Shown: positions 1 through 9,689, counted from the stretch's first letter. The stretch is DNA of 64,000 nt from Microbacterium testaceum (GCF_020781835.1 NZ_JAJGNJ010000003.1:310001-374000); one strand, 5' to 3'. Made by a program: numbers and translations. The notes: generated from the letters alone by a model not told the origin.

Positions 1-340
1 TGACGAAGGGGTTCCAGATGACTACGGGGACCGAGGACTGCAGATCCTCGCCGCTATAAGAGTCGCGTGATGTCCACCACCATCGCTGCCGCGGGCCCTT
101 CGTCGGGATACGCCAACTCCAGCTGTCCAGCGAACGCGTGTTCCCCGCAAGGGTCCCCGGCTTCCGGAATGGACGGAGAGCCTGCGGCTCAGGTCGAGAG
201 CGCACGACGACGGGTCCACGACCATCGAGGAGTCGGCCGAACCACTCGATGAAGTGACCGTCCCGGGTGCGGTACCCCTCGTTCGACAGCTTTCGCTGTC
301 CGTGCATAGGGAATGTCGTCAGACTCTGCTCCATGGTCAT
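1..340 (-). CDS. Partial polysaccharide-locus protein, possibly a glycosyltransferase (5' end of gene only)
   Basis: An ATG at 340 opens a frame that stays open to the window edge, giving about 113 residues beginning MTMEQSLTTF. The ATG overlaps the TGA of the upstream glycosyltransferase gene in an ATGA junction, the same coupling used throughout this cluster, which is the main reason to accept the start. The visible N-terminus contains GYRTRDGH and IEWFGRLL and is rich in Trp and Arg. That would suit the acceptor side of a GT-B glycosyltransferase, but no catalytic motif is visible before the window ends. It is last in a minus-strand series after the pyruvyltransferase-GT2 fusion and the DUF1972 glycosyltransferase, so a role in exopolysaccharide synthesis is inferred from context. 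It could instead be a modification enzyme of another kind. Confidence 0.6.
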   Translation of the reverse strand, partial: MTMEQSLTTFPMHGQRKLSNEGYRTRDGHFIEWFGRLLDGRGPVVVRSRPEPQALRPFRKPGTLAGNTRSLDSWSWRIPTKGPRQRWWWTSRDSYSGEDLQSSVPVVIWNPFV

Positions 341-1461
341 CTCCGCCTGATGCGATCGAGTTCGGCCTCATAGGAGGAACACACGAGACCCCAGGAATAC
401 AGTTCGGCCGCGCGTGCGGTGACGACCGCTGAAAGACGAGCTCTCTCAGCGGGGTCGCTCAACAGCGAGTTCACGGCCTGCGCGATGTCCGTCGGACGCG
501 GTTCGACGAATTTCGCCCCGTCGGGGGAGAGGACCTCGCGGTTGAAGACCGTATCTCGCGCCACCACGGGAGCCCCGCACGCCATGGCCTGAACGAGGGC
601 AGGATTCGTACCTCCGACGCTGTGGCCGTGGAAGTACACGCCGCAGTGCTGCCAAAGGGCGAGGAGGAGGTCGTCATTGCGGACATGTCCGAGCCACGTC
701 ACAGCGGCGTTATGCTCAGCGAGTTCCTTGGCCCGGTCATCGAATGGCCCGCCGTAACCCGACGAGCCGATGATGACGACGGGATGACGTTGCGCAATCG
801 ACGCGACCGCATCGAAGAACTCACCGATGGTGTTCTCCGGAACGAAGCGTGCGACGACCAGGACGTACCGGCCGCTCTCCACGCCGGGCGGCACCGGAAG
901 GTCTTCGGGGATGTCTCCGCCGTATGGGATGAAGGTCCCACCGCGGCGGAAGTTCTTTGTCCAGTAATCGCCTATCGCGTGGGCGTCGAATACGAGCGAG
1001 TCACCCCAGCGCGCTGTCGCGCGGGCACCCGTGTGGAAGACGGCTTTCGCGAGACGACCCCACTTCTCGCGCTCCCACTCGATGCCGTCGACGTTGACGA
1101 CGGTCGGTATGCCGCGCGCCTTGAGGAGCGGCAACCAGTAGCCGTTCGCCACGTTCATCACCAACGCGACATCAGGACGATGCCGGACGGCGTCAAGGGT
1201 GGATGTGAACCCGTAGGACAGAGTGCTCAGGGACTTCGTTTCGAATCCGCGCGTGATCCGCGACGTGACCCTCGCGTCGCTCTCGAACTCCGGCGGTGCG
1301 CTTGCGGCACCGGGGCGACCATAGACCGTTACGTCCCATTCACGTTCGGCGAGGTAGGGAGCCAGGACCCGGACAGCGGTCTCGAAGCCACCGTAGAAGC
1401 TTGGATAGCCGCGTGTACCAATGATTGCGACACGACGACGCCGGGGGGAAGAGGTCGTCAC
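337..1461 (-). CDS. DUF1972/GT4-type glycosyltransferase
   Basis: A 374-residue protein. The start is taken as the GTG at 1461, because it overlaps the TGA of the upstream gene (GTGA) and places the family hallmark VAIIGTRGYPSFYGGFE right after a short basic leader. That hallmark is typical of DUF1972, the N-terminal Rossmann half of a subset of GT4 enzymes, often rhamnosyl- or other deoxyhexosyltransferases. The C-terminal half has the nucleotide-sugar-binding features of GT-B enzymes: VVARFVPENTI (the usual P-E-N loop), then GVYFHGHSVGGTNPALVQAMA, with the small-residue stretch and a Gln in place of the common Glu. It probably adds one sugar to a lipid-linked repeat unit at the inner membrane face. 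The sugar cannot be read from sequence. A reading frame extends upstream to 1971, but that part overlaps the neighbour and is not coding. Confidence 0.88.
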   Translation of the reverse strand: MTTSSPRRRRVAIIGTRGYPSFYGGFETAVRVLAPYLAEREWDVTVYGRPGAASAPPEFESDARVTSRITRGFETKSLSTLSYGFTSTLDAVRHRPDVALVMNVANGYWLPLLKARGIPTVVNVDGIEWEREKWGRLAKAVFHTGARATARWGDSLVFDAHAIGDYWTKNFRRGGTFIPYGGDIPEDLPVPPGVESGRYVLVVARFVPENTIGEFFDAVASIAQRHPVVIIGSSGYGGPFDDRAKELAEHNAAVTWLGHVRNDDLLLALWQHCGVYFHGHSVGGTNPALVQAMACGAPVVARDTVFNREVLSPDGAKFVEPRPTDIAQAVNSLLSDPAERARLSAVVTARAAELYSWGLVCSSYEAELDRIRRR

Positions 1462-3596
1462 CGGATAGCCTCCAGCTTGATCCAGGCGCGTCTGATGGAC
1501 CGCTCCTCGAAGTACTTCTGCGGAGAATAGTTGATCAATGCGAGCGCCAAATAGGTGTACTTGAACAGGGGATTTTTTGCGAGGTGGTAGCGGATTCGGA
1601 AGTAGGACAGACGCAGGTGACGTCGGTCTCGAGCACGGAGATGCACGGCATGCTTCGCCATATAGATCTTGGTCCCAGCCGCTCGCCGCTCGGTGTTTCC
1701 GGTCAGCTGACCCGTTCCATGCTTCACCTGGAGCGCGAGCCGTTCGGCAACCGAAGTGTATGTGTGCCCTGCGAGCAGGAAGCGAAAGAAAAAGTCTGTG
1801 TCGTTCTTGACCGGAATGGATTCGTCGAAACCGCCTGAGCGCACAAACGCGTCGCGAGTGAGAACCATGTTGCTGCCCGTGGTCCCCAGGCTCACGGCCA
1901 CCACGTCCTGCGCCGTCTTGTTCGGCGCAAGCACCGGCGCTTCGACGCGCGTATCGCCCTTGACCATCCACCGCGCCACCACAGCCATATCGGTGCCCTC
2001 AGCCGCGGCCGCGTCGATCGCCGCCTGTAGGTACCCCGGTTCCCAGACGTCGTCGTCATCGAGGAAGGCGAGCACATCTCCCTGGGCCACAGCGGCACCG
2101 CCATTGCGGGAGGCGGAGGCGCCTCCGGGAGTCGCCGGGTCGTAGACGTACCGAAGAGGAACGTCCGTCGTCGCCGCGAGGGTGTGAACAGCACTCTCCG
2201 TCTCTTCGTCCGACACGTCGCTACACACGATCACTTCGACGGGCTGCCTCGTCTGCGACAGGACGGATCCGATGGAGGAAGGAAGGAAAGCAGCCCGCTT
2301 GTGCGTCGGGATGATGACGGACACTCGCGACGCGGCGCGGATTGGCTCCGAGCCTCCGAAAGGCGCAGGCTCCGCCGCTCGAGAGACCAGACCTGAGAAG
2401 TTGCGTCCAGAGAGCGCCGTCACGCGCGGCAAGTGTTCCGCGATGCGTGCTCTCATCGAATCGAGGAGGTTCTGATCCGCAACGCGGCCCGCGATGACGT
2501 CTCCCAATCCGTCCTCGGCCGTCACCGCGAGCTCATCGCATCCAAAGAGCTGACCCAATCCTTCGACCTTGCCCTGTGTCGAGATGATGAACGCTGGTGT
2601 TCCCGTCGACAAGGCCATGATGCCAAGGTGCATGCGACCGGTCACCACGACATCCGTCAACGACAAGAGAGCCCGGATCTGCGCCGGTCGTAGCAGTTCC
2701 TCCACCACGTACCAGGGGGCGTCCGGATTGGCGTCCACAACCTGCTGGATGGCAGTCATGTCGCCTCCAGGGCCGCGATGAACGTGTGGCAAGAGCACAG
2801 GCAGATATCCCGAATCGCGTAGCGCACCGAGCACCGCCCCGTATTCGGCGGGCTGATCCACACGCTTGGACACCAGCGCACTTGCGTTCACGAGGGCGAT
2901 CCGGTGCCCTTCCGCCCGAGCGTCTCTCAGTCGACGAAAGATCTCGGTGTCCTCATCGCGCTGTCGCAACGAGAAGACCGTGTCGCTGGCTTCATGCGTC
3001 GGCCCGATCGAGGCCTTCGCCATTCGAGCGCGGCTCAATGGGTCGCGCACGTACAGTGCGGCGCCCGCTTTCGCGGCCCGCGCCGCCGCGTACGTCACGG
3101 ACCGCGGCGCGCGACCATTCCAGCTGAATCCCAATACCCGGGTCGGAACGCCCGCCCGCTGTGCGGCGAGAGCCAGCCGCCATCGGAACAAACTCGCGTG
3201 GACGTTATATCCGCCGTCCATGATGTCAGCACCAGTGATCGACAAGCTGGAAGCTCTACGAAGAAGTCGCCCGAGGCGCGAGAATGCTCGGATGAAAGTG
3301 ACGGGGTTGCGGGACATCAGCCCGGTGACGACGACGCCCCGTCGCGAACCACTCCCGTAGTGCGGGACCACCACAGCCTCGGGCTTCATCAGAAGCACTC
3401 GGATGTCGCCCTCAACCTGTTCGCAGAACACGTCGGCCATCGCCTGATCGCCCATGTTTCCGCCGCCCGGAGCCGCGAAAAGCACGTGGTATCGGCTCCG
3501 CGGACGCCCGAGTCGAGCGGTTCTCACGAGCAGACCGAGGGTCACACCTCGAACCGCCTCGGCTACTGACACCATCAGTTTGCTCGGATTGGCCAT
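1458..3596 (-). CDS. Polysaccharide pyruvyltransferase - GT2 glycosyltransferase fusion
   Basis: One 712-residue frame contains two enzymes. Residues about 35-400 are a polysaccharide pyruvyltransferase (CsaB/WcaK type): GGGNMGDQAM at 44-53 and GRMHLG at 320-325 are its signature positions. Residues about 424-700 are a GT2 (GT-A) glycosyltransferase with VIIPTHKR at 427-434 and a metal-binding DDDD at 513-516. The pyruvyltransferase would transfer a ketal pyruvate from phosphoenolpyruvate to a sugar, and the GT2 part would add a sugar from a nucleotide donor. Both act on the cytoplasmic face of the membrane during repeat-unit synthesis. The start is the ATG at 3596, with GAGG just upstream. 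The gene overlaps the next one by 4 nt. These activities are usually separate genes. The linker at about 400-424 is short, with no stop or low-complexity break, so I read this as a real fusion. Confidence 0.85.
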   Translation of the reverse strand: MANPSKLMVSVAEAVRGVTLGLLVRTARLGRPRSRYHVLFAAPGGGNMGDQAMADVFCEQVEGDIRVLLMKPEAVVVPHYGSGSRRGVVVTGLMSRNPVTFIRAFSRLGRLLRRASSLSITGADIMDGGYNVHASLFRWRLALAAQRAGVPTRVLGFSWNGRAPRSVTYAAARAAKAGAALYVRDPLSRARMAKASIGPTHEASDTVFSLRQRDEDTEIFRRLRDARAEGHRIALVNASALVSKRVDQPAEYGAVLGALRDSGYLPVLLPHVHRGPGGDMTAIQQVVDANPDAPWYVVEELLRPAQIRALLSLTDVVVTGRMHLGIMALSTGTPAFIISTQGKVEGLGQLFGCDELAVTAEDGLGDVIAGRVADQNLLDSMRARIAEHLPRVTALSGRNFSGLVSRAAEPAPFGGSEPIRAASRVSVIIPTHKRAAFLPSSIGSVLSQTRQPVEVIVCSDVSDEETESAVHTLAATTDVPLRYVYDPATPGGASASRNGGAAVAQGDVLAFLDDDDVWEPGYLQAAIDAAAAEGTDMAVVARWMVKGDTRVEAPVLAPNKTAQDVVAVSLGTTGSNMVLTRDAFVRSGGFDESIPVKNDTDFFFRFLLAGHTYTSVAERLALQVKHGTGQLTGNTERRAAGTKIYMAKHAVHLRARDRRHLRLSYFRIRYHLAKNPLFKYTYLALALINYSPQKYFEERSIRRAWIKLEAIR

Positions 3597-3807
3597 CGCC
3601 TCGAAGCCCCCACATATCAGTTAACGACGCACGACCGACACGACGCAAATTCAAGGACCCAGTCTATGCACAGGGAGAGAATGGCCCGCAATTCGTCTGC
3701 CGCGGCCGTGTTCTGCCGCTTCGGACGGGCGGTCGCACGCAACGGTGAGTTGCGTGACCTACGATCGAGCTGGACATGTGACATCGTGACGGACTGGAAG
3801 GGTACCC

Positions 3808-5109
3808 GTGCCAACGCTCCTTCTCGGCTTACTCGCCGCCGTCTTCCTCATCGTGATGCTGAGCACCCTGCGCTGGTGGGCGACTGCCCTCATCGCAGTC
3901 GTCATCGCCACCACACTCGTCCCTCGGTCCTTGGGTATCGAGCTGGGCGGGGTCAGTCTCCAGACGTACGACGCGATCATCCTGGCCGTGCTGGTCATAG
4001 GCTTCGTCGCGTCGAGCGGCCGCCCGAACTTCCTCCTCTTCCTGCCTTTCATCACACTCCTCCTCATCGGTGCCGCGTTCGAATGGGAGCAGAGTCCGGA
4101 GTTGACGACGAATGTTGTCTATCTCTTGGTCGGAGTGGGCGCCTGGGCGGTAGGTCACTACCTCGCCAAGGGTTACGCCCCGGGAACACGACACGAGTTG
4201 GTACTTGTGTATCTGCTCGCCGCTGTCATCCTGTTCCAGGCCGTAGTTACCGTCTTGCAGGCCAGCGGAGTACCGATCTTCGCGCTTCAGGGCCGCACCG
4301 CCGAGCTCGAGGGTGGTCGCGCCAGCGGCACCTTCAGTCATCCGGGGACTGTCGGCAAAGTGATGATCCTTTTCATGGCGATCATCCTCCCCCTGACGAC
4401 ATCGCTGAGTCGTCACACCCGTCGCATCGCCTACTTCGCGGTGCTCATCGCGCTCATTCCGGTGGGACTCTCCGAGAGCAGGGCGAACTTCATCGGCTAC
4501 CTGCTCACGTTGCTCCTCTGGTTCATCATCATGCCTGCTCGATCCGCCAAAGCCTCCCGTTTGGTCGTTCCTGCCGTCGTCCTGGCCGGGGCCGTGGCGT
4601 TCTCAGGAACGATCATCGATCGATTCACCGGCGACCCCGAGGGCGGCGCGCGCGAGCACTTCGCTGAGGTCGCCCTCGAAGCCATCGGCAACAACCCCTG
4701 GCTGGGGGTGGGCCCCGGCAATTACATCCCCGTCGTGGGCCAGACAGACAGCCTGACCGCGCAGGGATGGCGGGTGCACAACATCTTCTTGCTGGAGATC
4801 ACAGAGCTGGGAATCCCCGGGGCGTTCTTCTTCTTCCTTCCAGCCCTCCTGCTGTTGTTCCTCAGCGTGCGCCGCATGCGGCGCACGGACCAGCAGGGGG
4901 CTTGGGCTCGTGGAGCCATCGCCGCAGCTGCGGGCACCCTGGTCACCGCCGTCACGGGGTGGGGGCTCATGAATGGATCGATCTTCATGATCTGGTTCCT
5001 CTGCATGGGCTTCGGCTACGGCATGCTGCGGCGAAAAGACCTGACGGAGACCCGCCGCGAAGCGGCGAAGCCGACCGCTCCCCGGACGACCGAGCCCGCG
5101 ATCGCATGA
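3808..5109 (+). CDS. O-antigen ligase/polymerase-like membrane protein (Wzy type)
   Basis: A 433-residue, very hydrophobic protein with about 10-12 predicted membrane spans and a large periplasm-side loop near residues 260-330. That loop contains NNPWLGVGPGNY, the kind of motif found in the O-antigen ligase/Wzy family (Wzy_C domain). The start is the GTG at 3808, with GGAAGG six bases upstream. This family joins lipid-linked oligosaccharide repeat units into a polymer outside the membrane. It is the first gene of a plus-strand run followed by a flippase and an exported beta-helix protein, as expected for Wzx/Wzy-dependent polymer assembly. A second protein of the same type lies at 22986-24332, so the region may assemble two polymers, or one protein may act as a ligase. 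Substrate specificity cannot be inferred. Confidence 0.85.
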   Translation: MPTLLLGLLAAVFLIVMLSTLRWWATALIAVVIATTLVPRSLGIELGGVSLQTYDAIILAVLVIGFVASSGRPNFLLFLPFITLLLIGAAFEWEQSPELTTNVVYLLVGVGAWAVGHYLAKGYAPGTRHELVLVYLLAAVILFQAVVTVLQASGVPIFALQGRTAELEGGRASGTFSHPGTVGKVMILFMAIILPLTTSLSRHTRRIAYFAVLIALIPVGLSESRANFIGYLLTLLLWFIIMPARSAKASRLVVPAVVLAGAVAFSGTIIDRFTGDPEGGAREHFAEVALEAIGNNPWLGVGPGNYIPVVGQTDSLTAQGWRVHNIFLLEITELGIPGAFFFFLPALLLLFLSVRRMRRTDQQGAWARGAIAAAAGTLVTAVTGWGLMNGSIFMIWFLCMGFGYGMLRRKDLTETRREAAKPTAPRTTEPAIA

Positions 5110-5137
5110 TGCGCCGACAGGGAACGAAGCACGCCGC

Positions 5138-6583
5138 ATGACCTCGCTCGCAGGGGCAGCAGCACGGGGCGCCGCCCACTCGCTGCTAGCCCAGTTCCTG
5201 AGATTCGTCATCCAGTTCGGCGCGCTAATGGTCCTCGCCCGGCTTCTGACGCCAGGCGATTACGGAACAGTCGCGCTTGTCACCTCGATCACCGGACTCG
5301 CGCTCCTGCTCGCAGACTTCGGATTGTCTTCCGCGGCGATCCAAGCGCGGGACATCACCCACCAGCAGAAGTCCAATCTCTTCTGGTTGAACACCGTCGT
5401 CGGTCTTGTGGTGTCGGTCGTGGTCTTCTTCGCTGCCTACCCGATCTCATGGTTCTACGGCCGGCCGGAGTTGGTGGCCGTGGCTCAGGCACTGTCGGTA
5501 GTCTTCCTGCTGTACGCAGTGACCGCGCAATTTAGGGCCGAGGCCTCCAAGGCGCTGAGATTCAAGGCCATGGCCATAGCGGATGTCGCCGCACAGTTCA
5601 TCTCGTTCGCCGCAGCGATCGTCTTCGCACTGATGGGCGCCACCTACTGGGCGCTCGTACTTCAGCAGGTGTTGTCGGCCTTTCTCCTCCTTGTGATGTT
5701 GTGGGTGGCTTCGCGCTGGACGCCGACGTGGCCGTCCAGAAGAGCTGACATCCGCCCGCTCGTCAGCTTCGGCGTGAACAACCTGGGTGTGCAGCTCGTT
5801 ACGTACGCCAGCAACAACGTCGATTCCGTGCTGATCGGACGATTCTGGGGTGTGGAGCAACTCGGCCTCTACAGCAGGGCCTATCAGTTGTACCGGCTCC
5901 CTCTTCAGCAGCTCGCGGCACCCATGACGAGGGTCGCATTCCCAGTGCTGTCGAAGATCGAGGACGACGCAACATTCCAGCGATATGTCCGCCAAGCACA
6001 GCTTCTGCAGACCTACGTCATCGGCGGAGTGTTCTTCGCCGCGACAGCGCTCTGCTCTCCCCTGGTCGAGATCGTTCTGGGCCCGGATTGGGACGAGACC
6101 AAAAGCCTGTTCGCGGTGCTCGCCATCGGGGGCGTGTTTCAAACCCTCGGTTACGTTTACTACTGGGTGTTCCTCGCAAAGGCGCTCACGGGTATGCAAC
6201 TGCGTTATACCCTCGTTTCCCGCAGCATCATGATCCTGCTTATGTTCGCAGGCGTACCATGGGGTGCCATCGGCGTCGCGGTGGGTATGACCGCCGGCCT
6301 CCTCTTGAACTGGGCGATCCTGACGTTCCGGGCCATGCCCAAGGCGGGTCTGGCTCCACGTCCGATCGTGATCGCTGCAGCTCGTCCCGTAGCGCTGTAT
6401 ACGACGATGCTCGTGGTCGCGGCCCCCGTGATCTGGCTGACATGGAACCTGGCACCGTGGTGGCAGATCCTCGCCATCGGAGGAACCATCGCACTCTTCC
6501 TCCTTATCGCCTACGCGCTCGTCCCCACCATTCGACAGGACACAGCGGACGTACTACGGATGGCAAAGCGGATACGCCGATGA
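5138..6583 (+). CDS. Wzx-type polysaccharide flippase (MOP/PST family)
   Basis: A 481-residue integral membrane protein with about 12-14 hydrophobic segments. The N-terminus matches the PST branch of the MOP exporters: an early Gly/Ala-rich helix, LARLLTPGDYGTVA, then LADFGLSSAAIQ. Later, IGRFWGVEQLGLYSRAYQL is a common signature of lipopolysaccharide/exopolysaccharide flippases. It should move undecaprenyl-diphosphate-linked repeat units across the membrane to the polymerase encoded 28 bases upstream. The ATG at 5138 is preceded only by a weak purine stretch. The stop codon overlaps the ATG of the next gene (ATGA), so the beta-helix protein is translationally coupled to it. A second flippase of different sequence is at 24313-25542. 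Confidence 0.88.
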   Translation: MTSLAGAAARGAAHSLLAQFLRFVIQFGALMVLARLLTPGDYGTVALVTSITGLALLLADFGLSSAAIQARDITHQQKSNLFWLNTVVGLVVSVVVFFAAYPISWFYGRPELVAVAQALSVVFLLYAVTAQFRAEASKALRFKAMAIADVAAQFISFAAAIVFALMGATYWALVLQQVLSAFLLLVMLWVASRWTPTWPSRRADIRPLVSFGVNNLGVQLVTYASNNVDSVLIGRFWGVEQLGLYSRAYQLYRLPLQQLAAPMTRVAFPVLSKIEDDATFQRYVRQAQLLQTYVIGGVFFAATALCSPLVEIVLGPDWDETKSLFAVLAIGGVFQTLGYVYYWVFLAKALTGMQLRYTLVSRSIMILLMFAGVPWGAIGVAVGMTAGLLLNWAILTFRAMPKAGLAPRPIVIAAARPVALYTTMLVVAAPVIWLTWNLAPWWQILAIGGTIALFLLIAYALVPTIRQDTADVLRMAKRIRR

Positions 6584-8733
6584 CTGAGCGCCCCTTGGAC
6601 CATGTCGGACTGGGCAGCGGATTGGACGCGCCGAGTCGAAGGGAGTTGCTCGCCGGTGGCCTCGTCGCCGCAACTGGCTCTGTGCTGCTCGACCGAGCCA
6701 TCAGGAGCGGTTCGGTAGAACCGGCACCGGGCCCGTTACCGACCGATGGCACCGCTGGCGGGTCGGTGTACATCTCCTCGCGCCATCACTCAGGGATTGA
6801 TCCGACAGGTCGGAAAGATTCCGGTCCGGGGCTAACGGAGGCCCTCGGCGCCGTTCCCGAAGGTTGGGAAGCAGTCATCGCGCCCGGGCGGTATCTGGTG
6901 AGCAACTCGATCACTCCGACATCCGACCTGGTACGTCTCTCCGGCTACGGTGTGACCCTCGTCCAGTCCGGGGCCTCACCCATCATCTCCGTGAAGGCGG
7001 AGTGGGCCACCCCGTTCCGAGCGATCTCATTTGGAACCTCGACCCCTGGAGATGGGGCGGAGCCCACGTCGAAGATCACCGTCGACGGAAACCCCGGCTG
7101 GGGTCCGGGCACTCTGATCAAGGTCATTTCGGACGACGTGATTCCCGGATCTCGCACATCCGCAGATGGTCGCGCCTCACGTAACGGCGAGTTCGCGATC
7201 GTGGCATCCACGAACCGGGATGAGATTGTCACGACGGCGCGGTTGCGCGAAAGCTATTCCGACAACGCGCGCGTCGTGGAAGTCAGTCGCAACACCGCAC
7301 AGATCCGCGGCTTCACGTTGGAGGCAAGGTCTGCCTCAGCGAAGGTCGTCGGCGCCTCAATGATCTATCTGGCAGGTCTCCTGGCTCCGGTCGTCGAGGA
7401 CCTCCGCTGCATCAGCGCGCATGGTCCCGTCGTGCACATGAACAGCTGCTACGGATTTCATGTCTCCCGGCTCGATGTGGCCTTCGCCGAGGATGACGCG
7501 CCACATCGACTGGGCTACGGGGTCCTCGACAACTGCAGCGAATTCGGGACTGTTCGTGACAGCATCGTCCGACACGCCCGACACGCCTACACGGACGACA
7601 CGCCCGCGATCTCCCGGAACACGTCCAACCCGCACATCTACGGTCGCTCCTACGGCAATCAGATCCTCGGCTGCCACGCGGTGTCCCCATCCCGATCGGG
7701 CTTCGACACCCACCACTCCAGCGAATGCATCGTCTTCTCGAGTTGTTCGGTCGACTCCGGAGCGGAGGACGTCTCCGCCTTCGCCCTCCGCGGGAGGAAC
7801 CACCTCGTTGTCGGTTGCTCGGCCCAACGCATCGGCTTAGGCGTTCGCGCCTTCACTGAGGCCGAGCGTGGCGGAGAGTCCTTTGGTCATGTCGTACAGG
7901 CGTTCACGGCACGGTCGGTCACCGATACCGCCATCGCAGCGGATGTCCACCCCACGGGACATCCCCGTTCCGGCGAGTTGGAGACGCGACCGGTCCTCAC
8001 CGTCGCTGGTGCCGTGATCGACGGCACGTCGAGCGGCATTCGAGCGAGAAACGCCGCAGTGAGCGTCACCGACGCCTCGATCCTCATGAACGGTACCCGG
8101 CAGGGGCAAACTTTCCTCCAGAACGAGGGATCTGACGTGCAGTTGAGTCGCGTTTCGCTGCTCGCAGACCACGAACAGTCGTGGTCTCCGATATCCGCGA
8201 GCACAGCCCCGGACGGTCGGAATGCACGGCTCTCCCTGCGCGACGTCTCAGTCTCGATGAGTGCGTCAGCGGTCGAGAGGGCCGACGCATTCTTCGATGG
8301 GACAGGCCACATCGTCGATTTGGTCGGCGTCACTTTCTCATCGCTGCCCTCCGGCGGACTGGGTGCTATCGCTGAAGGCAGCCGAGTGCAGTGGCAGACA
8401 CAGCCGGAGGACCCGTCAGATCCGGTGCTCTCGTCCGCCGCTTTCCGCCTCACGAGCAGCCTCGATATGACGCAGGTGTGGAACTCGACCGACCCGCACG
8501 TCATCGTGCAGATCGAGAGTGGTAGTGGCGGAGCGACCGAGCTCACCCTAGGTCGCCCGCGCCGCGACGGTCAGATACTCACCCTCATCTGCGCTCCCGA
8601 GAACGCTGCCATTCGGGTGAGAGACACGTCGTCCGCGCCGTTCGCTCCACGTGCGAGCAGCGATCGCGTTCTCGAGCCGGGTCAGGCAATGACGCTGACG
8701 TGGTCGGGATCGAGTTGGCTTCGCACGTCATAG
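6580..8733 (+). CDS. Tat-exported right-handed beta-helix protein (pectate-lyase-3/tailspike-like)
   Basis: A 717-residue protein starting at the ATG that overlaps the flippase stop (ATGA). The N-terminus carries a twin-arginine signal: SRRELL at residues 19-24, then an Ala/Gly/Leu-rich stretch to about 40. From about residue 60 the sequence has the look of a Pectate_lyase_3 module (SGIDPTGRKDSGPGLTEAL, then an APGRYLVS-type strand), followed by irregular short beta-strand repeats through about residue 560. A C-terminal beta-rich domain follows, ending in SGSSWLRTS. Proteins like this next to Wzx/Wzy genes are often polysaccharide lyases, hydrolases or epimerases acting on the exported polymer. 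Here the enzyme class is inferred from fold and position only, since no catalytic residues can be assigned. Its stop is 14 bases from the stop of the convergent nitroreductase-like gene. Confidence 0.82.
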   Translation: MTERPLDHVGLGSGLDAPSRRELLAGGLVAATGSVLLDRAIRSGSVEPAPGPLPTDGTAGGSVYISSRHHSGIDPTGRKDSGPGLTEALGAVPEGWEAVIAPGRYLVSNSITPTSDLVRLSGYGVTLVQSGASPIISVKAEWATPFRAISFGTSTPGDGAEPTSKITVDGNPGWGPGTLIKVISDDVIPGSRTSADGRASRNGEFAIVASTNRDEIVTTARLRESYSDNARVVEVSRNTAQIRGFTLEARSASAKVVGASMIYLAGLLAPVVEDLRCISAHGPVVHMNSCYGFHVSRLDVAFAEDDAPHRLGYGVLDNCSEFGTVRDSIVRHARHAYTDDTPAISRNTSNPHIYGRSYGNQILGCHAVSPSRSGFDTHHSSECIVFSSCSVDSGAEDVSAFALRGRNHLVVGCSAQRIGLGVRAFTEAERGGESFGHVVQAFTARSVTDTAIAADVHPTGHPRSGELETRPVLTVAGAVIDGTSSGIRARNAAVSVTDASILMNGTRQGQTFLQNEGSDVQLSRVSLLADHEQSWSPISASTAPDGRNARLSLRDVSVSMSASAVERADAFFDGTGHIVDLVGVTFSSLPSGGLGAIAEGSRVQWQTQPEDPSDPVLSSAAFRLTSSLDMTQVWNSTDPHVIVQIESGSGGATELTLGRPRRDGQILTLICAPENAAIRVRDTSSAPFAPRASSDRVLEPGQAMTLTWSGSSWLRTS

Positions 8734-8747
8734 ACAACGAAACAGGC

Positions 8748-9689
8748 TCAGGCTCCCCCGGCGGTCGCGATGACAGAAGCGGTGCCACGCCGCGGAGACC
8801 GCGCGCGGCGATGCCCCTCGCGCCCGTGTCCCACCGCCACCATCATGATGACCAGTTCCGAATCATCCGCGTTGAGATGACGTCGCAGGGCGTCTGCCTT
8901 GAAGGTGGGCACGCTCATGTTCAACATGCACGAGTCGAGCCCTAGTGCATGCAAAGCCCAGACGAGCGACATCGCGAAGATTCCCCCGTCGATCCAGCCC
9001 TGGTTGCGCTCTTTGGCTCCGGCGAACGCTCGGGCGTCGACTGTGATCACGACTACTGCTGGGACGATGTCCCGGAACCCGGCGCTGCCGTTCTGAAACT
9101 CGAGGACCCGCCGCGCTTCCTCCCCCTGCCGTATGTGCACCCGCCAGCTCTGCCGGTTACAGACCGAGGGCGAGAACAGGGCGAGTTCCACGGCCCGTTC
9201 CAGCAGGGCAGGATCGACAGGTCGGGCGGAGAAGTCCCGCACGCTGTGCCGCGTACCGAAGAACGAATCCGGATCTGGCAGGGCCGGCTGAGAGGGAATG
9301 TCACGGAGCGGGCTGATGTCCTCAGAGACACCGCCACCGGCGTTCCACTGCTGGAGCGCCGTGAGGGCGGTCCGCGCGTGCTGAACATACTCGGCGTCCG
9401 GATCTGCTGCCGGAAGAAGCTTCTCGAGCCGCCGCTGCACCTCTAATCCGAACGGACGCCTCGGCTGCTGCAGCGCGAGGCCCTTCTCGATGCGGTGGTA
9501 GTCCTTCGTGATCTGGGCCTCGAGGTTCATCCCGGAAAGGTTTGCCGTGATGGATTTGTCATCAGGCAGCATCGCGGCCGCGTACCGGCGACGATCCGCC
9601 GCGAACTCTTTGCGAACATCGAGGTTCACTTTGACCCGCTTGAGTGACCGGCGCAGCGCTCGCGGGGCGAACTTTCCCAACGAAGACAT
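8748..9689 (-). CDS. Nitroreductase-family protein of a polysaccharide cluster
   Basis: A 313-residue protein. I chose the ATG at 9689 over the in-frame TTG at 9692 because a GAGGG element lies eight bases upstream. The N-terminal 110 residues are an extension containing DYHRIEKGLAL, a motif I associate with nitroreductase-like proteins encoded beside polysaccharide pyruvyltransferases. The C-terminal part is a nitroreductase fold: FGTRHSVRDFS (FMN phosphate-binding Arg-Ser), a helix with SPSVCNRQSWRVHI, and DGGIFAMSLVWALHALGLDSCMLN. FMN-dependent redox chemistry is likely. The substrate in the polymer pathway is unknown. It is transcribed toward the beta-helix gene, and a pyruvyltransferase is encoded 5 kb away, which fits a shared locus. 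Confidence 0.8.
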   Translation of the reverse strand: MSSLGKFAPRALRRSLKRVKVNLDVRKEFAADRRRYAAAMLPDDKSITANLSGMNLEAQITKDYHRIEKGLALQQPRRPFGLEVQRRLEKLLPAADPDAEYVQHARTALTALQQWNAGGGVSEDISPLRDIPSQPALPDPDSFFGTRHSVRDFSARPVDPALLERAVELALFSPSVCNRQSWRVHIRQGEEARRVLEFQNGSAGFRDIVPAVVVITVDARAFAGAKERNQGWIDGGIFAMSLVWALHALGLDSCMLNMSVPTFKADALRRHLNADDSELVIMMVAVGHGREGHRRARSPRRGTASVIATAGGA

